Source: Gnetum montanum
Taxonomy: Eukaryota; Streptophyta; Gnetopsida; Gnetales; Gnetaceae
DNA length: 64,000 nt
NCBI GenBank assembly: GCA_015680685.1
Contig: MNCI01036774.1
Location: forward strand, 749,240-813,239
Reading direction: 5' to 3'
How positions within the stretch are numbered: position 1 is the first letter of the stretch; the number at the start of each line of letters is the position of its first letter. Below are positions 22,141 through 34,179 of the stretch, piece after piece. Made by a program: the position numbers and the translations under genes. The notes under the pieces were generated by a model. The model was not told the origin of the DNA. It saw nothing but the letters and a program-made list of their open reading frames with translations, and ran no database searches.

Positions 22141-22985
22141 CTCCCAAAATTAAACTCTACATTGTGGGGGGATAGGTAGAGCAGGATTTGGAAAACTTAC
22201 TAATGTTGTATTTTTTAAACAACTAAGGTTACTAATGATGAAATAACTAAAATTAAATAATAATTTGATAGTGTAGTTACCTAAAGATCTCAGAAACTTA
22301 GAATAGAATCACCTAGGTGCTTAAATGTTCATTTTTTCTAAAATTGGACCAATACCCGAGGCTCATTAAGGACAAAAATTATTATAAAATATTTCATAAT
22401 CTAATTATTGATTTTGGGGTGATTGTAGATGATCCTTAAATATGTTCTGGAGACAGATGGTCCATCTCAACCATGAGAAATGAGAATAAGAGACAAACAT
22501 GGAAGAGGATATGCCAAGAACCAAAGTAGTATGAATCATATATAGCCAAACCAATAAAGGAAGAGTCAAAAGTTCAATTCATTAAATAGATTCCTACTAC
22601 TTAGATAGGGAAATTTGTGCAAAAAGAGGTATCTCAACCACATCCAAATCTTAAGGTGATCCTCATAGATGCATGCTTGAAGAAAATTAGAGAGAAAGAA
22701 GTCCATGAATAGATGCATGCAAGAGTTTCCTCTTTGGTCCACCATCTCATAAAAATAGGATTGGTATCTAGATGAGAACTATATTTTTTAGAAAAATTGC
22801 TTGAAAATTACCATGGTCAAAATTAAGAATATCATGATCTCATTCTCCATTGATGTCATTACACAAACCTTTGAAATTCCTAACATATAAACTTAAGTCA
22901 TTGAGGTGTTCATACATCATATGTATAGATCATGAAGAAATGAATGCAAATGATGTATGACACTAATTGAAATGAGTTTGATTTT
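22141..22985. other. No recognisable feature
   Basis: AT-rich DNA with scattered short frames. It lies just upstream of the coiled-coil element below and may be its 5' part, but I see no ends, primer site or motif. Confidence 0.4.
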
Positions 22986-23916
22986 GTAATCCAAGTAGAA
23001 GAGGTTTATTTTAAAATTATGATGTATCATCTCAACCTAACATTACATCCAAGTAAAATCACATCCTTTTCTATTAGAGCATGTGCATCCCTAAGTGGAA
23101 AGTTTCTTATCACCATGTCTCAGCTAATCTTTCTAGAGATCAAGAAGAGATTCAAGAGAAATGAAAGAGGTAGGAAGATACTTCTATTCCCATGCTTGAT
23201 CAATAAACTCTATTGAATGGGAAGCATAACACCCTAAGAAGAATATCTACAGCTTTTAGGCAAGACATGATAAAGGTAAAGATAGCTCTAAGAATCCAAG
23301 ACGAGCTACCACCAACACTGAACATTGGAGTAGTAGCTATAGTAAGTTCTACTATAGTTTTCACCATTTCTATCACTAAAACCATAGGTTCCAAAATAAG
23401 TTCAAGTGTTCCCAGAATAATTCATTAAGAACCTATGGGTAGTTTCAATATCTACTATCATGTCATGAGTAATTTGTAGGAGGTATTTATGACCATCATT
23501 TTGAAATAAGATGACGTTGCAAATTTGTCTAATATCATTAAAAGTAGATCTCTATCTTTTGTCAATCCTATTAAAGATATTTTCATCACCTTACCCAAAG
23601 AATACCCTAAAATCTCAAGTCAGGTAGCGAAATTCCTTATCACATTGAAGTAGTAGAATTAAGCAACTATTATTATCATTACATACAAAGGGTAAGAGTT
23701 CACTACAAAGGTTGTAGTACATCACATAGGAAAAGCATTAGTGATCCCTATAATACAGATTCTAAATTCACTATAATTCCAAACATCTAAGTATCTATAT
23801 GTACTAGATCAAAGAGGGAGGAAATGATGACGAAAGAACATCAAGATAAGGTGTTGGAAAAATTGGTGGGTATTTGGCAAATGATTATAGGCATCTTCAA
23901 CATTTCTATAGATTTA
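22986..23916 (+). pseudogene. Unclassified plant transposon ORF, 5' part (split by element C)
   Basis: Plus-strand frames 23019-23216 and 23213-23428 are protein-like: HLNLTLHPSKITSFSIRAC, then GRKILLFPCLINKLY. The latter resembles the RGxLLFPCLIxxLC segment of the widespread plant 'putative plant transposon protein' domain (Pfam PF20167, from memory). Downstream, near 23826, MTKEHQDKVLEKLVGIWQM is open up to the C insertion point. The element continues after C at 34180. Function of this family is not known to me; it is common in plant retroelement ORFs. Decayed by frameshifts and stops. Confidence 0.4.
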
Positions 23917-24898
23917 TGATGAGTGGAAAGGTATGCCTACGCTCAACCATATGAATATGAGCATTTCACACACGATTCGGTCAAGTTCTAAGGACTAAGT
24001 GCTTATGCACCCTTGTGGAACAAGAACAGGTTGATTGATCGTTGTCTTCCCAAGATTACCTATATGTCATGATTGTATGGTTAAGTGAGCTTGAGACACA
24101 TGATTTTTATAGCTTTTATGTTTTTATGTCCTGCGCTAGTAGGGAAGGAGAGAGGTAATTAAGTGAATAATTTAACTAAACTACTCATTAACTAAGTTCT
24201 AACTAAGCCTAACACCAGTATCCGTTCCCACTTTCTGTACACATCCTGAACTAGTGCAACACTACTAGGATTACCAAACGCTAATCGTTATTGGGTTACC
24301 AAGCATTACATGCATGCTCGAAGTAGTCATTCTTATGTAATTTAATGATTTGCTTAATTGATCAAAATGAATTTCTGCGTTAATAACAAAAATGTAAAGT
24401 GCATAAAATAAAATAAAATAAAATAAATGCATAAGAAAATAAAATAAAAGAAATGAGTAAGAAAACAAATCTCAAGTGCTGCAAGGATGAATCAAAGAGC
24501 TTGTCTCTATTTTCGTACATAAGATGTGCTTAGGTACACAATGCTCGAATAAAGAACCATCCACACTTAGACCTCCTATTACGAGCACTTGGGAAATACT
24601 CTAACTTTCAAATAGACTACAAGAGTTTCGCTACTTGACTGCTAAAAGACTTCCTTCAATTATAAGCTTGGGCATTGTATTTATTGTCTTGGGAGAAACT
24701 ACTCTAATAATTAGAGTACCGCTCTAATTATTAGAATAATTGCTAAAGCAACCGTTAGAGTAACCACTCTAATAATTAGAATAACTACTAGAGTAAATGC
24801 TAGAGTAACTACTCTAATAATTAGAGTAACTACTAGAGTAACCGCTAGAGTAACTGCTCTAATAATTAGAATAAATGCTAGTGTAATTGCTCTTATCA
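23917..24898 (-). repeat. Element C 3' LTR
   Basis: 982 bp. On the plus strand it begins TGATGAGTGG (complement of the CTCATCA end). U3 (24701-24888) is a tandem repeat of 45-bp units; the last unit is short by 12 bp. Confidence 0.9.
24701..24888 (-). repeat. 45-bp tandem repeat in U3 (element C 3' LTR)
   Basis: Units at 24721-24765, 24766-24810, 24811-24855 and a 33-bp unit at 24856-24888, preceded by a partial unit. Each 45-mer is itself three related 15-mers of the (N)CTCTAATAATTAGA / ATAACTGCTAGAGTA type. Because 45 is divisible by three, reading frames stay open on both strands, which produces false ORFs. Confidence 0.9.
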
Positions 24899-26880
24899 TA
24901 CCCCCATGACTGAATGAAAAATCATCCTTGAGTATAGAAGAAAAGAAACAAGTTCTTTACAAAATATTGGGAAGGTATGGAATTATTGACTAATTGACAA
25001 CTGACAATGGAATGGGATGATAGACTCAATGTGCCCAATGAATGGATCAATAAGCATATTACAATATTAATGTTCATGACCATTGTGATGAACACTCGTA
25101 CATGAATGACATCCAAGCCTTTATTTGGCAGCTTGTAGAGAAAGAGAGATAAAGAAAATGAAGTGTGTTTCCACCAATGCTAAGATTGCACCTTCCGTTG
25201 TTTATTCATAGCCATGCCACTAGACATGCTCCTTTTGTAAATGCTCTAGTTTTGGTCCATCTTGAGTGCTTCCTCCAAGCCCAGTCCATTGTTTGTATGA
25301 TTACCATATGCACACACAACACAGTCACAAACGAGCAAGGATAGATAAACCACAATGTAGTTGATACCTTGCCTTGATATGAAGTGCATTGGCTGAGTTG
25401 TGGTTATGACAGAAACTAGTTTAGAGATTTATCATAGGTGACTACCCAAGGTATAGGGGTTAGGAAAATAGTAAAATGGAGAAAATTAAAAAATTTGTAC
25501 CAAGGCCCCCACGACTAAGAGCAAACCTCCAATAGCTATAAGAAGGAAAAATATGAGGAACAAGAAAGATGGGAAAAATTAACAATGGCAACACCAATAA
25601 AACGGATGTCATGGATGGGGATGAAATAAGAGATGATTGATTGTAGGAAATGTTTAAGAAAAAGAACTTAACAATTTCATCAAAAAGGAATGCCAGTGGG
25701 TCCTCCCCAAAGTAGGCTTATGCCTTTTATGCCCTGACAAACCCACAAACCAAAGAGTCCATATACTCTAGGAATTTCATTTGGAAGCAAGAGTTAAAAA
25801 ATTACCCACAAGAATTCACCAAAGAAAAATAATGCATCAACCCAGAATGGACTAATGATAAAATTGACAATGAGGTGGAAAATGGGAAGAAAGATGGAGA
25901 GGAGAGAATGGAATCAAATCACAATAACAAGGTTGTGTAAAGCCTCTTGTGTATTTCATGGTTAAGATAACTAAGTAGAACTCATCCCAAATCTAGACTC
26001 AAACCAACCACATTTAGTGACCTCACATCAATACACTTGGCCAATCCATCCTCTTGAGGTAACAAGAATGCTTCCACAAAGAGTGACCAGCATCCCAAGG
26101 AGAGTGAGATGGAGAAGCAAGAAGCGAGAAACAGCCTTAGTTAGAGGGAACCTTTAGACATGGGTAACATGTATTTCTAGTTTCATAACTAGTGCTTGTA
26201 GCCCATATTACTTTATTATGTCTAAGGAGTATGCTTTGAATTCTCACTTTTCTCCTTTTTTTTCTTGTTATGTTTATGCATGAGAACCACACCATGCAAA
26301 GACTTATTTTTATTCACTCAGCTTCCTAATATTTAAACAATGTCAGAATGGCAGAAAACCCAAGAAAAAGCATCCAAGCACCCAAGAGAATGACCAGCAC
26401 CAATGCATTGAATCCCCTTGAAGTCACACCCTTTTCATCCTTTGAGTCTTTCCTTGGTTTGAAAAATACCCAGCCACCAATTCATTAACAAGTTTACTTA
26501 GAAAAAGGGAATTGTATAGTTCCAAGCCAAAGGAGACCATAGAGTTGTATGGATGAGTGGACAGCATGGACTCACTACCTGTTTTACCAAAATAACCATA
26601 CCTTAAATTAGCACCATAATTCAAAGGTAAAAACCAAACATTAGTAATAAATATGATATAATTCAATCAACCATCATGAGCACTTATTAGATGACAAATA
26701 AAAGTAAATTAAGCAAATAAATAAATAGTAAAATCATGAATGATGGTGTAAAACAAAAATAAGAAAATTTGAAAGAATGTGTAAACCAAAAAATGTGTAA
26801 AACAAAAATTTAAAAAGAATTGAGGGCCTATAATGGCTAGTTTAGGTGGCCATCTCCCCCACGACTAAGTTGGAAGGAAG
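24899..26880 (-). other. Element C PPT and post-pol region
   Basis: Plus-strand TACCCCCATGAC at 24899-24910 is the complement of the GTCATGGGGGTA polypurine tract. Behind it is the conserved CTCAAGGATGATTTTTCATTC box. The rest is non-coding sequence shared with A, B, D and F, including the TTGGGGAGGACCCACT block (plus-strand 25687-25717). Small open frames (24922-25116, 26424-26666) have no support. Confidence 0.75.
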
Positions 26881-26899
26881 AGATCTAAAATAGTGAGCA

Positions 26900-28130
26900 A
26901 GGTTATCCATCAACAGAGGTAGCATGTGTACTGGTTGTCCTAAGCTCATGGAAAGGTTTGGTTTGTTGTACGTTGACCAATAGTTTCTTGTCTAGGCTCT
27001 CAGGTTTGTATATTATCATGGCCCTTGAAGGAAAAGTTGCATAAATAATATAAGGTCCTTCCCATAGTGTTTGAAATTTAGTACGTTGTGGAATATGTGT
27101 GGGATTCCAATAGAGAACCTTATCTCCTAGTTATTTAATTTTCCTAATCCTTAGGTCATGACATTGTTTATTGAATGCCTTGTGCAACTCGTTAAATGAC
27201 AGGGCAGCTAGTCAGTTTTCATCTAGCAAGTTAAGTTTTACTAAATATTTTTTCTATGCTAGATCAAGGTTAATGTTGAGGTCACATCCATGGATAGTGT
27301 ACAAAGCTAAATTTGAATGGGAAGTGTTGGTAATTTACCGTACACTAACTCATAGGGAGAGTAGCTTGTAGGGAGTTTCCATGTGCAGCGGTATGCCCAA
27401 AGAGCATCGTTTAGTTTAGTTCTCCAGTCTTGCCTAAACTTATTAATATTTCTTGTCAATATATTCATAATCTCCCTGTTGATGACTTCTGCTTGACTGT
27501 TCGCTTGGGGGGTGGTATGGTGTAGTCAATTTATGCTCAACCCCTAAGTGTTGCATTAATTTCCAAAAAGTTGCACCTATGAAGTGGGTACCATTGTCTG
27601 AAATAAGTGCACAAGGCATACAAAACCTATTTATGATTTGTTCTTGAAAAAATCATGCAGCTGTAGATGATTTACAGTTCTTAACAGTAGCTATTTTTTC
27701 CCATTTAGTTAGGTAATCAATAGTAACAATGATATAGGCTTTTCCATTGGACATTGGTGTAATTGGCCCCATAAAATCAATTCCCCAAATGTCGAAGGGT
27801 TCTAATGGTTGGATCCATTGTTGTAGATACTCCATTCTAACAATCATTCCCCTATCATGTTGACAGTGCTCACAAGATTGGATGAATTGATGGGCATCTT
27901 AAAATGATGTAGGCCAATAATATCCTGCAAGCGAGATCTTGATGGCCATTTGTCTCCTAGTGTAATGACCCCTACAAGGACCATCATGAGCATCTTGGAG
28001 AACTCACAGTTGATCTATATCAGGAACATACAATCAAACCAAGCCATCATAACACACTTTGTAAAGTTTCCCATTGATTTCCATAAAGTACTTGGCTCAG
28101 CAAAGAAACTGTTGTTTCTTCTTAAGGTTT
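26900..28130 (-). pseudogene. Element C integrase, frameshifted
   Basis: From the zinc-binding N-terminus (CxHCQHDRG-like text near 27860) through the core to the C-terminal DKKLLVNVQQTKPFHE near 26960-27040. WGIDFMGPI at about 27763-27788 and LISDNGTHF at about 27581-27608 keep both catalytic Asp residues. QAEVINREI near 27468-27495 keeps the Glu but lies in another frame because of a small insertion just before it. The 64-codon frame 27653-27847 covers the first part of the core. The enzyme would join element DNA to the chromosome; this copy cannot be translated whole. Confidence 0.8.
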
Positions 28131-28159
28131 AACTCTTGTGGTATTTGTTGGGTGAGGAG

Positions 28160-29520
28160 ATAGGTAAGAATGCTATTAGACTAGTTTTTCTCCATGGGTG
28201 ATTGATTATTCACTACACCAGCAAAGAGGAATTCATCAGGAAAAAAATCAAAAATTTGATAATCATCCTCTTTATTATCCCATCACAATAGAGATAAATG
28301 ATCAGCAACTACTTTCTTGGTGCCTTTACGATCGATCATCGTGAGATCAAAATCTTGTAAGATTACAAGCCATCATATGATACAAGGGCTTACCATTGGC
28401 TTATTCCTGAGGAACCTTATTGCACTATGATTTGTATGTACATATACTTTATATCCCAATACATAGTGTCTAAACTTTTCTAGTACAAACACTACAACCA
28501 TTAATTCTTTTTCTGTGGTAGTGTAGTTAAGATGTGCACCAACGATACTTCTACTTGCACAATGGATGTAATAAGGATTCTTTTGTCATCTAACTATGTA
28601 AATATGGCTTCTAAGGCATAGTTGGACGTGTTAGTCATGATATGAAATGGTTTGGACTAGTCAGGAGCTTGTAGAATGGTTGTTTCTACTAGCTTTTATT
28701 TCAGAGTTTGGAAAGCTAGTTCACATTCCCTGGTCCATTCGAAAGGTATGTACTTTTTTGTTAGTTCCACTAATGGTTTGGCAACCTTTGAAAAGTTCTT
28801 AATAAATCTCCTATAGTAGCCAATATGTCCAAGGAATGATCAAATATCTTTGAAAGTTTTCGGTTGACAAGTAATTCCTTAGATAACTTTGATTTTCTCA
28901 AGGTCTACCTCTATCCCTGTGTGTGAGATTTTGTGCCCTAATACTATGCCCTCTTGGACCATCAAATGGCTTTTTTACTAGTTAAGCCTCAAATTGATTT
29001 CTACACATCTTTTTAACACTTACTCTAATCAGTCCAAGGCTTGATCAAAGTTTGCTCCATAGGTGGAGAAATCGTTCATAAAGACTTCTATACCATTTCC
29101 TATCTGCTGTTGGAAGATGCTTAGAACTAGTCATTGAAATGTTGCAGGGGAATTGCATAAGCCAAACAACATCTATTTGTATGAAAATGTTCCCCAAGGA
29201 CTAGTGAATGTAGTATTGGCTTGGTCTTCTAGGGCTATTTGTATTTGATTATATTTGCTATATCCATCCAGAAAACTATAGTAGAGATGCCTTGTAATGG
29301 TGTCTAAGACTTGGTCAATAAATGGCAATGGAAAGTGATCTTTAAATGTTGCCATATTTAGTAGCCTGAAATCTATGCACACCCTCCATTTGCCTCCCTT
29401 TTTAGGCACAATAACTAAGGGGCTAACCCATTCGCTATCAATAATGGGGTATATGAACCTAGCCTTAAGAAGCTATTTGATTTCTTCCTTGACTACTTGC
29501 TTCAGCTTTGGGTTCAAATG
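28160..29520 (-). pseudogene. Element C reverse transcriptase and RNase H, inactive
   Basis: The frame 29173-29409 reads KKGGKWRVCIDFRLLN, FPLPFIDQVLDTI and SFLDGYSKYNQI, the Athila-type fingers and palm with the first catalytic Asp. The YxDD-equivalent at about 29061-29090 reads FMNDFSTYG, so the first Asp of that pair is Asn. RNase H near 28614-28640 has MTNTSNYAL instead of MTDASNYAL, losing its first catalytic Asp. Both changes are G to A on the coding strand. Frameshifts separate the pieces. Confidence 0.85.
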
Positions 29521-29535
29521 CCTCTATGATTGTCT

Positions 29536-29901
29536 TCAAGGCTTCATGGAGGGGTTGGTGTAAATCCTATGTTGGCATATCCTAGGATCTATTTCAATTA
29601 ATTTGGGATATGACCAAGTGAAGGCCTTTGACCATCTATTGATTACCTTTAGCAATTTTTCTTTCTGTTGAGGAGCAAGCTTAGCATTGATAATTACCAA
29701 TTTTCCATTTTTAAGGAACATGTATTCCATACCAGGGGGAAATGGTTTTAGCTCGAGGGGCTCCTGCTTAAATTTCTCAGGGATTTCCAACTTCCGCCAA
29801 TTGAAATTTTCAAGATTAAGACTTGGAAGTTGGTGGTGGACTTGCTCTAATGTATCTATGCTATCGATGTAAGCGTAAGTCAAACCCTCAGTTGGTTCCA
29901 T
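29536..29901 (-). pseudogene. Element C protease-RT linker
   Basis: A 121-codon open piece with IDTLEQVHHQLPSLNLENF, then WRKLEIPEKFKQEPLELKP and WSKAFTWSYPKLIEIDP, the segment that precedes RT in this family. The text SLNLENFNWRKLEIPEKFKQ marks the deletion breakpoint seen in element D. No catalytic role is known for it. Confidence 0.75.
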
Positions 29902-30051
29902 GCATATGAGTGAACTACTTTCGTGATTAGTTGTTAGCCAGTAGGTGCGTTCCTATTGTGTGGCTGCTATATACAGGAATCTTTGTATGTTGATCACTTA
30001 TGCACACTGATTGCATGCAAGCAATGTTAAACTTTGTACAAACCATAACCT

Positions 30052-30558
30052 CTACATGTAATTACACCTTGTGTCACTATATGTGATGCATAGAAGTTTC
30101 TTCTTCTTGATCTTTCCAAATGTATTTTCCTTTGATATTTCTATGGAAAGATCATGGATTCCTAGGCGTGCATCAATGGTGCTTAGCCATGGTCTTCCCA
30201 TTATGATTGGGAAGTCCCCCTTACCATTGTTTACTTGAATCACTAGGAAGTCAGCTAGGTAAGACCACACACAAATAATGTTAACAATGTCTTCCAACAG
30301 TCCCAATGGGATAGTGATGGATTGGTCAGCCAACTCTAGATGGATGTTGCTCTTTTTCAATATAGGTAGGTTCCAAGCCTTGTACATTTCTTGAGAAATC
30401 AAGTTGACACTAGAACCTAAATCCAAAAGAGCCTCACATGGTGCATTTCTAGTGATTTGTAAGTATATCAAAGGACTCATAGGATTAAATAATTTCCTAG
30501 GAAGGTGACCATCTTTCATCCAATCGGTGACAACATGTGTTAGCATGACCGTATGCAT
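30052..30558 (-). pseudogene. Element C aspartic protease (longest open piece)
   Basis: 168 open codons: VVTDWMKDGHLPRKLF, then CEALLDLGSSVNLISQEMY with the catalytic D-L-G-S, then LELADQSITIPLGLLEDI, FLVIQVNNGKGDFPIIMGR and PWLSTIDARLGI. This is the usual retropepsin domain between gag and RT. Its active-site Asp is intact and this is one of the best preserved frames in the window. The surrounding polyprotein is broken, so no working product is expected. Confidence 0.85.
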
Positions 30559-30559
30559 T

Positions 30560-33120
30560 GAGTGTGGTGATTGGGTTGAAGGGGGCTCTAAATTTTTGAT
30601 TGATACTGAGGCATCTAAGGGATTAGCTACTTGTGATTGCTAGGGCTTGGTTGGACTATTGGTTCTAAAGAAAGGTCTTTTCTTCATGTGGTTGTTGGAA
30701 CCAATAGTAGGTTGAGAGTTAACAGCCCTTGTGGCATTACGTTGCTACGACTGGGTAGGGATTTCACCTTGCATTGCGGGAGCAGATGGTAGTGGAGCTA
30801 TTGGTGGAAGAGATGCAACTAGATGAGAAGGATGATATGCTTGTAGAATATCATCTCTAGAAGAGGGAGTTCCATAATACTTGTAGGCTTGGTAGTGAGG
30901 TTGAGGAGTGATGTGACTAGTAGAGTCACGTGGGGAGATTGGCTGCTGCATGTAATATCCATACAAGTTATGTTTTCAGTAAGGATATTGTTGCCTTGGT
31001 GGTGGCATTCTCTATCATTGTGGGTGCTGCCACTATTGATATTTCTCAATCAGTTCTGGTGCAGTTCCACTTGGATAATACATTAAGGGTTGGTGGAACT
31101 GTCTTGGGTTACCTTGGGGGTAAGGTAACCTTCGAGGTGCTTGTCGTTTGTTCAATCATGGGTTGAGTGCATACACCCTAGACTCTTGCAGATGTGATAC
31201 TACAGCGTAACATCCCTTAGGATGGTTATATTGACATATTTCACAACCACTATCATTGTCTATTTCTTACTCCACAATCTCTTCAATGATGGCAACTTTG
31301 ACCTTACCCTTGCTGCATGCATGTTTAGCTTCTCTCTTTTTTCTTTTTTTGCAATCACTACCTTGCTCTCTGGACTCCTCTACTATTTTAAGAACAGTTT
31401 GAAATCTATTTTCTAGGGAATCCCACATTTGTTCTACCTTTTCCAATACTTCTGATGTCAACTTTTGGATAGGCAAAGTTTTCCTATTCACCATCTCTTT
31501 GAGTGGTGACTCTTCTTCATCCTCACAAAATCTTACTACCCTCTTTTAGAGGGAAGTATCTCGATTATACTCTTTTACACTTTCTCTTTTCCGTAGCTCA
31601 CCTTCTTCCTTAGCAACTTGCTCCAATTGTCTTTGAATTTGATGGGACCTAAGCTTAGATACTCTTCCTTAGGCATAAGTCCCAAGGGTTCTTCTTATTT
31701 CATGCCTAAGCCCATCCACGAGATGGCATAGTTGATCCCTTTGTGAATAACCATGGGTAGGACAATGGTGTAATAGTGCATAATATTGGCCCATGGCAAC
31801 ATCCAAGGGTTCATGTCCTCCTTATTTTCAACTTTGGATTTTCTTTCACAAGTAAGACACTCGAGAGTATGTTTGGTACTTATTATTAAATAGTTCTAAC
31901 ATAGTACTCCACCTACGAATGGATTCTAGTTGTAAAGACCGGTACCAGCTTTCCGCTTCTTTAACTAGAGTTCGTGGAAAAAATTTAATTTTTTGCCATT
32001 CGTTCTCTATATTTTGTAAGGCACATGCATCATGGAATGCTTGTAAGTGATTTTAAGGATCAGTGTTGTATCCCCCTTCAAATCATGGGATGTTGTTCAT
32101 ATCTAATCTCTTGATCCTACTATCTTTCTGATGCCTTGTTAGAATTCTAACAGCCTCATTCATGTCCAACATACTTTGAGTAGCGAGGAGGGGTTCATCA
32201 TGATAATCTCATCCATGGCATCTATGATGTCTACGTTGTTCCCTACTCTCCCTTCTTCTATGTTGTGTTTCTCTAGGGTGCCCTCGTCCCCTTTCTTGGC
32301 TATTTCATCTATGACTTTCACTTTGCCTACCTTTATCCCCATGGTCTTTTTCCTTATGACTGCATCTGGATACTGAAGGAGAGGATGAAGGAGATGATGA
32401 AGGTGAAGAAGAAGGAGACCTTTCACCATGATGGTGTCTACCACCTTCTCTTCGATGGTCTTGACCTCGATTACGATTGTGATTAGAATGTCCACCTTTA
32501 TAATGAGTTTGTGTTCCTTTTTAGATCCTTTGTGCCAATTGGTATCAAAAATTGGGTTATGAATAGTGGAATGAAGGTTTTGATACAAAACCCCTTGGCC
32601 AAAGTCAAGGGAAGGAACATCGTTATGTGGGCAACTGCCTGAGGAAGGTTCACCACCCTCATTTTTGCTTAAGACATGTGGGGCATCTTGGGAAGACTTA
32701 CCCTTCAAAGACTTATGATGTCTCTCTTGTTGCAAGTCCCTTTGATGTTGTGCCTCCATGGGATAGTATTCTCACAAGTCATGGTCTTGCATAACGTATT
32801 CTGCATGTAAGTGCGACATGCTAATTTCGTGTAAGGGCATGAAGAAGCATGCTTGGGACTAAATGATCAGGAGGTAACACTATGTTACCTTCTAAGTCTC
32901 ACCAACATAGCTATTCATCTTGATGGAGGATAAAGGTGAAGTTTGGTATATACTCATCAGGATGAATATATACCACTTGAACTTATTGAGGGACTGGCAG
33001 ATCAACATCATGTGTATTATGCCACTGATTGTTTCCTATTTCAGACCTAGGTGGTAAGGTGATTTCATACGAAGAAGGATACATACTTGTCTGTTCAGTG
33101 TGCAATTTATTCTTATTTAT
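30560..33120 (-). pseudogene. gag: Element C gag, decayed
   Basis: In order on the minus strand: N-terminus near 33110-32850 (FxYILHQDExxxxxLEGNIVLP-like, broken); Ser/His/Arg-rich part (32160-32759, frameshifted inside); capsid region near 32000-32110; coiled-coil-like MVNRKTLPIQKLTSEVLEKVEQMWDSLENRF... (31267-31494, Lys/Glu-rich); zinc-knuckle-like CEICQYNHPKGC near 31215-31255; Tyr/Pro/Gln-rich tail with YGYYMQQPISPRDS (30745-30966); and RPFFRTNS near 30680. The same order occurs in D and A. Structural protein of the virus-like particle; now full of stops. Confidence 0.8.
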
Positions 33121-33202
33121 TATTTTCTTAATCAACCCTAAGGGTTTGTTCCAATGATGTGAATGATTTCCTATGTTCTAATTAGCGCACAAATAACTAA
33201 GT

Positions 33203-33219
33203 CCCCGACAACGATACCA
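33203..33219 (-). other. Primer binding site, tRNA-Asp type (element C)
   Basis: Minus-strand TGGTATCGTTGTCGGGG, close to TGGCGCCGTTGCCGGGG. One base separates it from the LTR end. Confidence 0.85.
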
Positions 33220-33220
33220 A

Positions 33221-34179
33221 TTATGAGCGGTGAAGTACCCCAACACTCAACCATATGAATACAAGCGTTTCACACATGAATAAGTTGAATTCCAAGGACT
33301 AAGTACTTATGCACCCTTGTGGAACAAGGATGGGTTGATTGATCATTAGCTTTCCAAGCTTACCTGTATGTCACGATTGTATGGTTAAGTAAGCTTAAGG
33401 AACATGATTTTTATAGGTTTTATGTTTTTATGCCTTGCGCTAGTAGGGAAGGAGAGAGGTAACTAAGTGACTAATTTAACTTAACTACTCATTAACTAAG
33501 TTCTAACTAATCCTAATACTAGCATTCATTCCCACTTTCTGTACACATCTTGAACTAGTGCAACACTACTGGGATTACCAAATGCTAATTGTTATTGGGT
33601 TACCAAGCATTACACACATGTTTGAAGTGTTCATGCTTGTGTAATTTAACGATTTGCTTAATTGATCAAAATGAATTGTTATGCTAATAATATAAATGTA
33701 AAGTAAATTAAATAAAATAAATGTGTAAGAAAACAAATCTCAAGTGCTGAAAGGATGAATTAAAAAGCTCATATTTATTGCCGTATACAAGGTGTGCTCA
33801 GGTACATAATGCTCAAATAAAAATCTATCCACACTTAGACCTCCTACTATAAGCACTTGGAAAATACTCTAACTTTCAAATAAACTACAAGAGTTTCACT
33901 ACTTGACTACTAAAATACTTCCTTCAATTATGTGCCTAGGCACTATATTTATAGGCTTGGGAGCAACTACTCTAATAATTAGAGTAACCACTCTAATAAT
34001 TAGAATAACTGCTAAAGCAACCACTACAGTAACTACTCTAATAATTAGAATGACTACTAGGGTAACCGCTAGAGTAACCACTCTAATAATTAAAGTAATT
34101 GCTAGAGTAACCACTAGAGTAACTGCTCTAATAATTAGAATAACTGCTAGAGTAACCACTTGAGTAACTGCTCACATCA
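33221..34179 (-). repeat. Element C 5' LTR
   Basis: 959 bp. Plus-strand ends are TTATGAGCGG and GCTCACATCA. The TATA box complement TATTTATA is at 33945-33952. U3 repeat units at 33990-34034, 34035-34079, 34080-34124 and 34125-34169 are each exactly 45 bp. Confidence 0.9.
33969..34169 (-). repeat. 45-bp tandem repeat in U3 (element C 5' LTR)
   Basis: A 21-bp partial unit followed by four 45-bp units. Most units contain an ACTCTAATAATTAGAGT-like inverted repeat (8-bp arms, one central base); the perfect form starts the array. It ends 10 bp from the LTR tip. Confidence 0.93.

Larger units (their letters stand above)
23917..34179 (-). mobile_element. Element C: near full-length Athila-like retrotransposon
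   Basis: A 10.26-kb minus-strand element with LTRs at 33221-34179 (5') and 23917-24898 (3'), tRNA-Asp-type primer site, gag, protease, RT, RNase H, integrase, post-pol region and PPT in the expected order. RT text (KKGGKWRVCIDFRLLN, FPLPFIDQVLDTI, FLDGYSKYNQI) is of Athila type. Stops and frameshifts occur throughout. The LTRs differ strongly from each other, so the insertion is old. Flanking 5-mers (ATTTA at 23912-23916, ATGTT at 34180-34184) do not match well, so the target duplication is decayed or an end is off by a base. Confidence 0.9.

Noticed and set aside
24711-24899. 62-codon repetitive open frame
   Set aside because: Same U3 tandem repeat in the other LTR of C.
33899-34163. 86-codon open frames on both strands rich in Thr/Val/Ile/Arg
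   Set aside because: Pure product of the 45-bp tandem repeat, whose unit is a multiple of three.
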